This document shows positions 52,869-60,255 of a DNA stretch of 64,000 bases, piece by piece (position 1 is the first letter of the stretch; every line of letters starts with the position of its first letter). Below the pieces are notes generated by a model. The model worked only from the letters and a program-made list of their open reading frames with translations, was not told the DNA's origin and ran no database searches. Position numbers and translations under genes: made by a program. Source of the stretch: Arthrobacter_D sp015752045 (lineage in GTDB: Bacteria; Actinomycetota; Actinomycetes; Actinomycetales; Micrococcaceae); the NCBI RefSeq assembly GCF_015752045.1, contig NZ_JADOUS010000005.1, forward strand, positions 124,001-188,000. Direction: 5' to 3'.

Positions 52869-54431
52869 GTGTCTGCACGTTTTCCTGGCCGGAGGCTATC
52901 TCTCCTCCGCCTGCTGCTCCTGTCCGTCGTCGTCGGCGCTGTGACCGTGGGTGGTCTCACAGGCTGGAACCGTTGGGAGGACGCGCGGGCCGCCGATGGC
53001 GCGGGGGCCTTCTTCGCGGGCTACGTCGACGTCACGGCGACGCCCTCCTACGCGTTCGAGGACCCCGCCGGGGAGAACGGCGGCAGCGCCGTGCTGTCCT
53101 TCATCGTGGCATCCACGGAGGATCCGTGCGCGCCGTCCTGGGGCACCTTCTACGGCCTGGACGAGGCCGAGGCGGCACTCGACCTCGACCGCCGCGTGGC
53201 CCGGCTCGTGCAGGACGGCGGTGAGGTCATCGTGTCCTTCGGCGGCCTCCTGAACGACGAGCTCGCGACCGCCTGCACGGATCCCGGAGACCTGCAGGAC
53301 GCCTACGCCGCCGTCATCGATCGCTACACGCTGGCAACCGTCGACCTGGACATCGAGGGTGAGAACCTCAAGGACGTCGCCGCCGGCAAGCGCCGCGCCG
53401 AAGCCATGGCTGCCCTCCAGGCCGAGCGGGCCGGGACGGATACGCCGCTCAACGTGTGGCTGACCCTGCCGGTCGCCCCGACCGGACTGACCGCGGACGG
53501 CACCGCCGCCGTCGCGCAGTTCCTGGAGGCCGGCGTGGACCTCGCCGGCGTGAATGTCATGACCATGGACTACGGCGGCAGCCGGCCGGAGGGCACCGAC
53601 ATGCTCACCGCCTCGCGGAACGCCGCGGACGCCACCCACCGCCAGGTGCAGGTGCTCTACGAGCGGGCGGGCATCGAACTCGGGCCGCAGGCCGCGTGGC
53701 GGAAGATCGGCCTGACGCCGATGATCGGGCAGAACGACGTCAAGGGCGAGGTCTTCACGCTCGATGACGCCAAGGCCTTCCACGCGTTCGCCGCCGAGCG
53801 CGGCGTGGGCCGCATGTCGATGTGGTCGCTGAACCGCGACGCCACGTGCAGCGAGAACTATGCCGACACCACGGTGGTCTCGGATTCCTGCAGCGGGATC
53901 GACCAGCAGGGACTGCTCTTCGCGCCGATCCTCGGAGCGGACTTCGAGGGCCGTGCCGCTACGCTCGCCGACGAGCCCGTGGCCGAGGAGACCCCCGAGG
54001 CCCTCGTCGAGGACGACCCCGAGACGAGCCCGTATCCCATCTGGTCCGACGTCGGGACGTACCGCGAGGACGACCGCGTGGTGTGGCAGGGCAATGTGTA
54101 CGTGGCGAAGTACTGGACGCAGGGCGACCTCCCGAACGATCCGGTGCTGCAGGCGGAGGAGACCCCGTGGACGCTGCTCGGACCGGTGCTGCCCGACGAG
54201 CGGCCCGTCCCCGCGGTCACCGCGCCGGCCGGTCTCTACCCGGAGTGGGATCCGAAGCAGGTGTACGAGCGTGGCGACCGGATCCTCGTCGAGGGGCGCG
54301 TGTACGAGGCGAAGTGGTGGAGCCAGAGCGACAGCCCCGAGGCCGCCGTCCAGGGCTCGGACGCCTCACCCTGGCAGAAGGTCGACGACGCCACCCTCCT
54401 GAAGATCCTCGAGGAGCCCCCGACGTCCTGA
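52869..54431 (+). CDS. Membrane-anchored GH18 (chitinase-like) protein with two C-terminal binding modules
   Basis: 520 residues. One helix at 11-33; GH18 barrel with VDLDIEGEN (DxDxE, E163) and VMTMDYGG. Two related modules at about 389-439 and 457-504 (YPIWSDVGTYREDDRVVWQG; YPEWDPKQVYERGDRILVEG), aromatic-rich like CBM5/12 or ChiC-type chitin-binding domains. Cleaves beta-1,4 GlcNAc-type polymers or acts on the GT2 product. GTG 52869. Divergent from the GT2 gene by 199 bp. Confidence 0.86.
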   Translation: MSARFPGRRLSLLRLLLLSVVVGAVTVGGLTGWNRWEDARAADGAGAFFAGYVDVTATPSYAFEDPAGENGGSAVLSFIVASTEDPCAPSWGTFYGLDEAEAALDLDRRVARLVQDGGEVIVSFGGLLNDELATACTDPGDLQDAYAAVIDRYTLATVDLDIEGENLKDVAAGKRRAEAMAALQAERAGTDTPLNVWLTLPVAPTGLTADGTAAVAQFLEAGVDLAGVNVMTMDYGGSRPEGTDMLTASRNAADATHRQVQVLYERAGIELGPQAAWRKIGLTPMIGQNDVKGEVFTLDDAKAFHAFAAERGVGRMSMWSLNRDATCSENYADTTVVSDSCSGIDQQGLLFAPILGADFEGRAATLADEPVAEETPEALVEDDPETSPYPIWSDVGTYREDDRVVWQGNVYVAKYWTQGDLPNDPVLQAEETPWTLLGPVLPDERPVPAVTAPAGLYPEWDPKQVYERGDRILVEGRVYEAKWWSQSDSPEAAVQGSDASPWQKVDDATLLKILEEPPTS

Positions 54432-54486
54432 CCGGCCGTGACCTTCGGCCCTGTGCGGTGGACACCTGCATCACAAGGGTTGATCC

Positions 54487-54951
54487 ATGACGACGATCCA
54501 GATCATGGAGCACGGCGAGCAACTCACGGCGGGTGTCCGGGAGAAGGTGCCGATGACAGAGCTGACCGGTTTCTTCTCCCGCGCCTTCCAGGACACGATG
54601 GCGGCGCTGCAGGCCCAGGGCGTGCAGCCGACCGGCGCCCCCTTCGGGAAGTACTACGGCCCGCCCGGCGCCGTCGTCGACGTCGAAGCGGGCTTCCCCG
54701 TCGCCGCGACCATCGCGCCGGCCGGGAACGTGCTGCCGGGAACCCTGCCGGCCGGCCGGGTGGTCGAAGCGACCCACACCGGGCCCTACGACACCCTGGC
54801 CGACACGTATTCCGAGATCCAGAGCTACTTCATGGAGGCGAAGCTGGCACCGGAGCCGGTGATGTGGGAGAGCTACCTCAGCGATCCCGAGGTGGAGCCG
54901 GATCCGGCCACCTGGCGGACCGCGATCTGCTGGCCCGTGCACGGGGACTGA
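54487..54951 (+). CDS. GyrI-like/AraC effector-binding domain protein
   Basis: 154 residues, stand-alone GyrI-like small-molecule-binding domain (about 10-150) with AGNVLPGTLPAGRVVEATHTG and GPYDTLADTYSEI. No DNA-binding domain attached. Could bind a small ligand or titrate it. ATG 54487 after AAGGGTTG. 55 bp after the GH18 stop. Confidence 0.82.
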   Translation: MTTIQIMEHGEQLTAGVREKVPMTELTGFFSRAFQDTMAALQAQGVQPTGAPFGKYYGPPGAVVDVEAGFPVAATIAPAGNVLPGTLPAGRVVEATHTGPYDTLADTYSEIQSYFMEAKLAPEPVMWESYLSDPEVEPDPATWRTAICWPVHGD

Positions 54952-55018
54952 CGCGCGACGGGCGGGTCAGTCCCCGGTGCCCTTCTGCAGTCCCGGACAG
55001 GGCTGTACTGTTCTCCGC

Positions 55019-56290
55019 ATGACCGCCCAGCCCGGTGTGGTTCTGTCGGCCCAGGATGGTGCCTCCGACCGTGACACCATCATCGACCGTGCCCTGTTCG
55101 CGTTCAGCGGTCTCGCCGCCGTCTGGTTCGCCGCCATCCTCCTCGAGGAGACCCTGCAGTGGGGGCAGCTGTGGTTCGGCCTCGTCTTCTGGGTGGTCCT
55201 GGCCTATCTGGTCCTCCCCCGGGTACACCGCATCCTCACCCGCATCTACCTCCCCGACTACTTCATCGGGCGCGCGCGAACGAGCGACGGACTGCTCGGA
55301 GACCCGATCAACGTCGCACTGCTCGGCAGCGCCCAGCAACTCCACACGGCGATGAACCGTGCCGGATGGATCCTCGCGGACGCCGTCGATCTCCGCAGCA
55401 GCCGCCGGATCGTCACCGCCACGATCCGGCGGCGCAGCTACGACCGGGCTCCCGTCAGCCCCCTGTTCCTCTTCGGACGCCAGCAGGACCTCGCCTACCA
55501 GCAGGAGGTGGACAGCAACCCGGGCAAGCGGCACCACATCCGGTTCTGGCCGTGCCCACCCGGCTGGGTCCTGCCGGGCGGGACCGCCGTCGACTGGCTG
55601 GCGGCGGGCACGTACGACCGTTCCGTGGGGCTGTCGCTGTTCACCCTCCAGATCACGCACAAGATCGAGGAGGACACGGACCGGGAGCGCGATTTCGTCC
55701 TGGCATCGCTCCAGGCCTCGGATCCCGGGATCGGCGTGAGGGTCATCCAGGACTTCTCCACGGGCTACCATTCCCGGAACGGAGGCGGAGACACCATCTC
55801 GACGGACGGCAACCTGCCCGTCGTGGACCTCACAGGCGTGGAACCGGATGCGGAGGCACCCCTGCCGCCGGTGGAACAGCGGCGGACGACGCCGGCCCCG
55901 ACCGTCGTCGGAGCGATCCTCGTGGGACTGCGCGGGGTGGCCGCACTGGTGCTCGGCCTGATCCTCCTGGGCGGGGCGACGGACGCCGCCATCGCAGCCG
56001 GACCGAACGCGCGGGTGCTCCCCGCAGTCGCCGTCGTCCTCGTGGCCTTCGGGCTGTTCGACCTCATCCTCGCCCGCTTCGTGCTGCGCGGCGGGAACAG
56101 GGCTCGGATCACCGCGATGGTCCTCAGCGCGACCGCCATCACGAGCCAGGCCGTGGCCGCGTTCGGGACCGGTGCGCCGGTGACGTTCGAGACGACGCTC
56201 TTCGGGCTCTCGCTCGACATCCTGCTCATCATCGCCCTGACGAGTCAGCGGTCACGCGAGTTCGCGCATCGGCTCCGCCCTGCTGCGTGA
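55019..56290 (+). CDS. LssY C-terminal domain membrane protein
   Basis: 423 residues. N-terminal membrane segments, then an LssY_C-like domain (RTSDGLLGDPINVALLGSAQQL, GWILADAVDLRSSRRI, RHHIRFWP, TYDRSVGLSLFTLQITHKIEED) and further membrane helices from about 300. Members are thought to act in lipid or cell-surface phosphate metabolism; catalytic function unproven. ATG 55019. Convergent with the GAP gene. Confidence 0.82.
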   Translation: MTAQPGVVLSAQDGASDRDTIIDRALFAFSGLAAVWFAAILLEETLQWGQLWFGLVFWVVLAYLVLPRVHRILTRIYLPDYFIGRARTSDGLLGDPINVALLGSAQQLHTAMNRAGWILADAVDLRSSRRIVTATIRRRSYDRAPVSPLFLFGRQQDLAYQQEVDSNPGKRHHIRFWPCPPGWVLPGGTAVDWLAAGTYDRSVGLSLFTLQITHKIEEDTDRERDFVLASLQASDPGIGVRVIQDFSTGYHSRNGGGDTISTDGNLPVVDLTGVEPDAEAPLPPVEQRRTTPAPTVVGAILVGLRGVAALVLGLILLGGATDAAIAAGPNARVLPAVAVVLVAFGLFDLILARFVLRGGNRARITAMVLSATAITSQAVAAFGTGAPVTFETTLFGLSLDILLIIALTSQRSREFAHRLRPAA

Positions 56291-56327
56291 GCCCGGCCCC
56301 CCCCCGACGGCGTGGGGGCACCGGCGG

Positions 56328-56996
56328 TCAGCCGAGCGCGGCGAGCCCGCCCGAGAGGACGAGACCGCCGAGCAGGAGGATCACGCTCGCGAGAACCACC
56401 TGGCTGTTACGCGTGAACCAGTCCACGAAGCGTTCCAGCGGACGCGCGGCGCGGTCGCCGAGCAGGGCGAGGGCGACCAGGGGTGCCAGGACACCGAGAC
56501 TCGCCACCACCACGAACACCACGAGCACGACGATCTGGGTGCCCACGTCCTGGGTCTGCCCGACGATCGCCGCGACGCCGGAGAGCACGATCACGACGTT
56601 CTTCGGGTTCACCGACCCCAGGAGGAAGGCCATCCTGAAGGCCCGGACCGAACCCATGCCCTCCAGCGTCGTGATCCACTTCGGGCTCTCCCGGCGTGCG
56701 TCGCCCCGCGGCCGGCGCAGGAACGAGCGCGCCGCGAGGGCGATGAGTCCGACGCCGAGGGCTATGCGAAGCCACGCCAGCCACGCCGCCGATTCCGAGG
56801 CGAAGGTGACGACATCCACGAGCAGCAGCCCGAGGGTCCCGACGAGGAGCATGCCGACCAGCCAGCCGAGCGTGAAACTGCGGAGCACGTTCCGGCCGGA
56901 GACGGTGCCGAGCACCGCGGCCATCGCCACGACGGGCAGTGACGCGAGCATCCCGCCGAGGGCGATGGGCAGCACGGCGCCGAGCGCGGTGATCAC
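56328..56996 (-). CDS. GAP family (Sap, sulfolipid-1 addressing-like) membrane protein
   Basis: 222 residues, six membrane segments. Pattern SFTLGWLVGMLLVGTLGLL and SVNPKNVVIVLSGVAAIV, typical of the GAP family, linked to lipid or glycolipid transport in mycobacteria. GTG 56996 overlaps a possible small upstream frame (56993-57166). Transport role inferred from family. Confidence 0.85.
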   Translation of the reverse strand: MITALGAVLPIALGGMLASLPVVAMAAVLGTVSGRNVLRSFTLGWLVGMLLVGTLGLLLVDVVTFASESAAWLAWLRIALGVGLIALAARSFLRRPRGDARRESPKWITTLEGMGSVRAFRMAFLLGSVNPKNVVIVLSGVAAIVGQTQDVGTQIVVLVVFVVVASLGVLAPLVALALLGDRAARPLERFVDWFTRNSQVVLASVILLLGGLVLSGGLAALG

Positions 56997-57166
56997 GGGG
57001 CGACGATCTGGAACTCCGGATCACCCTGGTCCGGCGCGTCCTTCACCTGGGCCGCGACGGGGCCACGGTCCGCGTCCTCGACGTCACGGATGTCGGGGAA
57101 CGAGAGGGCCTCCCGGGCCACCCTGTGTGCGTGCTCGAGAGGCGGTGATGCGGGTTTCTGCTGCAC
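56993..57166 (-). CDS. Possible 57-residue upstream frame coupled to the GAP gene
   Basis: Its TGA overlaps the GAP GTG start (GTGA), which is usual for coupled genes. Candidate starts GTG 57166 or 57121 lack good ribosome sites. The sequence is acidic at the end (DIRDVEDADRGPVAAQVKDA). Could be spurious. Confidence 0.3.
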   Translation of the reverse strand: MQQKPASPPLEHAHRVAREALSFPDIRDVEDADRGPVAAQVKDAPDQGDPEFQIVAP

Positions 57167-57371
57167 GGCATGCTCGCTTCTGCACGGTGGACTCTGCATC
57201 CTCACTGTCGCGGTGCGCCCTCCCGGCGAGCAACACCCTTTCAGGGTGAGGACATGGGCGGCGAGGGTGGGGGACGGTGGACCTGCGTGGATCGCGGACC
57301 GACGACGGTCGGGCACTGACGGCAGGCGCATGGGCCGCGCATCACAGCCACACTTTTGGGAGGGACGCTCC
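56997..57371. other. 375-bp gap between GAP and lipoprotein genes
   Basis: Apart from the possible small frame on the minus strand, I see no gene. Immediately before the lipoprotein start lies GGGAGGGACGCTCC, a good ribosome site. Promoters are not obvious. Confidence 0.5.
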
Positions 57372-57794
57372 ATGTCGACGACGAAACCAGGGCTGGCCGG
57401 ACTGATCACCGGCGGGGTGGTCGCCGCGCTGCTGGTCGGTTGCAGTTCGACCACCCCGAGCGAGAACACGGACCAGGCCTGCGCTTCCACCGATGCCTTC
57501 GTGGCTGCGGTGAACAGTTTCACGGACACACTCAGCCCGGGCGCGACAGTCGACGAGGTCCAGCTTGCGCGGGAGGAAGTCCAGCGAACCTTCAAGGATC
57601 TGATGGAGGAGGGCGGGGACGTGGCCGAGGACCAGAGGGAGGCCCTGAACAAGGCGGTCGGGGAGTTCCAGACGGCGATCGACGAGGTCCCAGATGACGC
57701 CACGCTCTCCGAGAGCACCGCCGCCCTGCAGGAGGAGGTCGCCAGGATCGACGTCACGCGCGACGAGTACGTCGCTGAACTCGATTGTGGCTGA
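57372..57794 (+). CDS. Small predicted lipoprotein
   Basis: 140 residues. Lipobox ALLVGC, short Ser/Thr linker, then a helical domain between two Cys (QACAST and ELDCG). Same plan as the lipoprotein at 38112. Good ribosome site (GGGAGGGA). 17 bp before the YbdK ligase ATG, so probably cotranscribed. Confidence 0.8.
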   Translation: MSTTKPGLAGLITGGVVAALLVGCSSTTPSENTDQACASTDAFVAAVNSFTDTLSPGATVDEVQLAREEVQRTFKDLMEEGGDVAEDQREALNKAVGEFQTAIDEVPDDATLSESTAALQEEVARIDVTRDEYVAELDCG

Positions 57795-57811
57795 CCGTTG
57801 AAGGGCGCGGG

Positions 57812-58963
57812 ATGAATGCCGAGGGAGTGCGGACATTCGGTGTGGAGGAGGAACTCCTCCTGGTCGACGGCGACAGCGGTCTGCCGCTCGCGGCCTCCTG
57901 GGCCCTGCTCGAGGAGTACGAGGAGGACGCCGGCGGGCCGACGCTCGAGGCCGAGTTGCAGCAGGAGATGATCGAGGTGGTCTCCTCCGCGCCCCGCACG
58001 CTGGTGCGGCTGGTGGCGGAGGTCGTCAGCGGCCGTGCCGTCGCTGACAGGGCGGCCCGTGCGGTCGGGGCGCGGGCGGCCGCTCTGGCCACATCCCCGT
58101 TGCCCGGGCGCCCGCACGTCCACCCGACGGCGCGGTTCGGCACGATCATCGACCGCTACGGCGTCCTCGCCCGGGAGAACCTGACGTGCGGCATGCACGT
58201 CCACGTCTTCGTGACGTCCCCGCGGGAAGGCGTGGGTGTGCTCGACCGCATCCGCAACTGGTTGCCGGTGCTGGTGGCCCTGAGCGCGAACTCCCCCTTC
58301 TTCAACGGGCAGGACACCGGCTTCACCAGTTACCGCTCGCAGGTCTGGCAGGGGTGGCCCTCGGCCGGGCCCTCACCGGTGTACGGGACGGTAGGCGCCT
58401 ACCGCGCCCGCGAGGAGGAGCTGATGGCCACCGGGGTCCTCCTGGACCGCAAGATGCTCTACTTCGATGCCCGGCTGTCCCACACGTATCCGACGGTGGA
58501 GATCCGGGTCGCCGACGTATGCCTGTTCGCCGAGGACGCCGGGTTGATCGCCGCCCTGGCCCGCGGGCTCGTGGAGACCGCGGCACGGGACTGGCGCGCC
58601 GGACTGCCGCCCACGAAGATCTCCGCTCCGGCCCTGCGCCTCGCCGGCTGGCAGGCGAGGCTGTCCGGGCTGGGTGCGGACCTCGTGCATCCGCAGACCG
58701 GACGCCCCGCCCCCGCATGGGACGTGGTGGCGGCCCTGCTGGATCACGTGCTCCCGGCCCTGACCGAGGCCGGGGACACCGAGGCCGTGGTGGACGGGCT
58801 CGTCCGGCTGCTCGACCGGGGCACCGGCGCCGACCGGCAACGCGCCGTCTTCCACCGCACCGGCCGGCTGGCGGATGTGGTCACCGATGCCGTTGAGGCC
58901 ACCCACTCCTTCGACCGGGGCGAGACCACGGCCGATGCCGTCGAGCCAGGAGGTACCCCATGA
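57812..58963 (+). CDS. YbdK-type carboxylate-amine ligase (GCS2 family)
   Basis: 383 residues. Gamma-glutamylcysteine synthetase 2 fold: TFGVEEELLLVDGDSG at the N-terminus, GMHVHVFV, and RVADVCLFAEDAG. Forms a gamma-glutamyl or similar amide bond with ATP; substrate uncertain (weak glutamate-cysteine ligase activity in E. coli YbdK). ATG 57812; its end overlaps the antiporter start (ATGA). Confidence 0.88.
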   Translation: MNAEGVRTFGVEEELLLVDGDSGLPLAASWALLEEYEEDAGGPTLEAELQQEMIEVVSSAPRTLVRLVAEVVSGRAVADRAARAVGARAAALATSPLPGRPHVHPTARFGTIIDRYGVLARENLTCGMHVHVFVTSPREGVGVLDRIRNWLPVLVALSANSPFFNGQDTGFTSYRSQVWQGWPSAGPSPVYGTVGAYRAREEELMATGVLLDRKMLYFDARLSHTYPTVEIRVADVCLFAEDAGLIAALARGLVETAARDWRAGLPPTKISAPALRLAGWQARLSGLGADLVHPQTGRPAPAWDVVAALLDHVLPALTEAGDTEAVVDGLVRLLDRGTGADRQRAVFHRTGRLADVVTDAVEATHSFDRGETTADAVEPGGTP

Positions 58964-60177
58964 GCGAGACGGCCATCATCCTCGTCACCGCGGCCCTGTT
59001 CGGGTGGGCGCTGGTCTCGGCGCGACTGCAACGGGCCGACCTGACGCCGCCGATCGTGTTCATCATCCTCGGAGGGGCGCTGGCAGGACTCGGTCTGGTC
59101 GACGGCTCCACCATTCCGGAGACGTACGCTCCCCTGGTCGAGATCACCCTGGTGTGGGTTCTCTTCTCCGACGCCGCCCACCTGCGGGTGCAGCAGCTGC
59201 GCGGCGAGGCGGGACGGCTCGTGCGGCTCCTGGGCCTCGGCCTGCCCCTGACGATCGTGGCCGGGTGGGCGCTGGCCGCCTGGTTCTTCCCGGAGCTGGG
59301 GTGGTGGCTGGCCCTCGTGGTGGCTGCCGCGCTGGCCCCGACGGACGCCGCTCTCGGGCTTCCCGTGGTGACGAATCCGGCCGTGCCGTCGCGGATCCGT
59401 CGGCTGCTCACCGTGGAGAGCGGCCTGAATGACGGCATCACCACCCCCGTCGTCCTGCTGGCCATCGCAGGCGCCGCCGCCGCGATGGGCATGGAGAATG
59501 CCGAGGGTACCGGACCGGCGCTGGTCACGCTGCTCATCGGCGTGGCGGTCAGCGCGGTGATCGGTGGTGCAGGGGGGTGGCTGCTGCGATGGGCGCGCCG
59601 CCACGGGGACGCTGCCGATGAGTTCACCGGCATCGGCGTCCTGGCCCTCGGTCTGCTGACCTACGCTGCCGCCATCGAGGTGGGCGGTAACGGATTCGTC
59701 GCGGCGTTCTGCGGCGGTCTGGCGTTCGGCATGTTCGCCGGCCGCCGCGCCGAGGGCGAGCTGGTGTTCCTCGAACAGACGAGCAGTCTGGTGTCGTTGC
59801 TCGTGTGGTCGATCTTCGGGACCGTCACCGTCTCCATCGTCCTGGACCGCATCACCGTACTCACCGTCGTCTATGCGGTGCTCAGCCTGACGGTGGTGCG
59901 CATGCTGCCCGTGGCACTGTCTATGATCGGCTCCGGCGTCGACCGCTCCACGGTCCTGTTCGTGGGCTGGTTCGGTCCGCGTGGCCTGGCATCCATCGTG
60001 TTCGCCCTGCTCGCGCTGGAGGCACTCGGGCCTGCGGCCGACGAAGCCGTGACGGTCATCGCCGTCACCATCCTCATCAGCGTGCTGGCTCACGGACTCA
60101 GTGCCGCCCCGCTGGCGACGCGGTACGGGCGGGCGTCCGCGGCATCGACGTCGACCCCTCCCGTGCCGCGACCGTAG
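58960..60177 (+). CDS. CPA1-type sodium:proton antiporter
   Basis: 405 residues, about 12 membrane segments. Ion motif ALAPTDAALGLPVVTNP and ESGLNDGITTPVV. Unlike the antiporter at 14344 it lacks a long cytoplasmic tail. Translationally coupled to the YbdK-like gene; a link between thiol/amide synthesis and pH control is unexplored. Terminated by a strong hairpin. Confidence 0.9.
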   Translation: MSETAIILVTAALFGWALVSARLQRADLTPPIVFIILGGALAGLGLVDGSTIPETYAPLVEITLVWVLFSDAAHLRVQQLRGEAGRLVRLLGLGLPLTIVAGWALAAWFFPELGWWLALVVAAALAPTDAALGLPVVTNPAVPSRIRRLLTVESGLNDGITTPVVLLAIAGAAAAMGMENAEGTGPALVTLLIGVAVSAVIGGAGGWLLRWARRHGDAADEFTGIGVLALGLLTYAAAIEVGGNGFVAAFCGGLAFGMFAGRRAEGELVFLEQTSSLVSLLVWSIFGTVTVSIVLDRITVLTVVYAVLSLTVVRMLPVALSMIGSGVDRSTVLFVGWFGPRGLASIVFALLALEALGPAADEAVTVIAVTILISVLAHGLSAAPLATRYGRASAASTSTPPVPRP

Positions 60178-60195
60178 GGGGCTGTACGCACAAAG

Positions 60196-60233
60196 GGAAG
60201 CGCCCGGTGGATGTCTGTCCACCGGGCGCTTCC
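60196..60233. terminator. Bidirectional terminator
   Basis: Perfect 16-bp stem (60196-60211 with 60218-60233), 6-nt loop, between the antiporter and the convergent deacetylase gene. Confidence 0.85.
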
Positions 60234-60255
60234 TTGCCCTACGGCATGTCCGGGC

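Noticed and set aside
56297..56305. Run of nine C between two convergent genes
   Set aside because: Homopolymer in a non-coding gap; could be a weak terminator or a sequencing-length uncertainty, not a coding phase switch.
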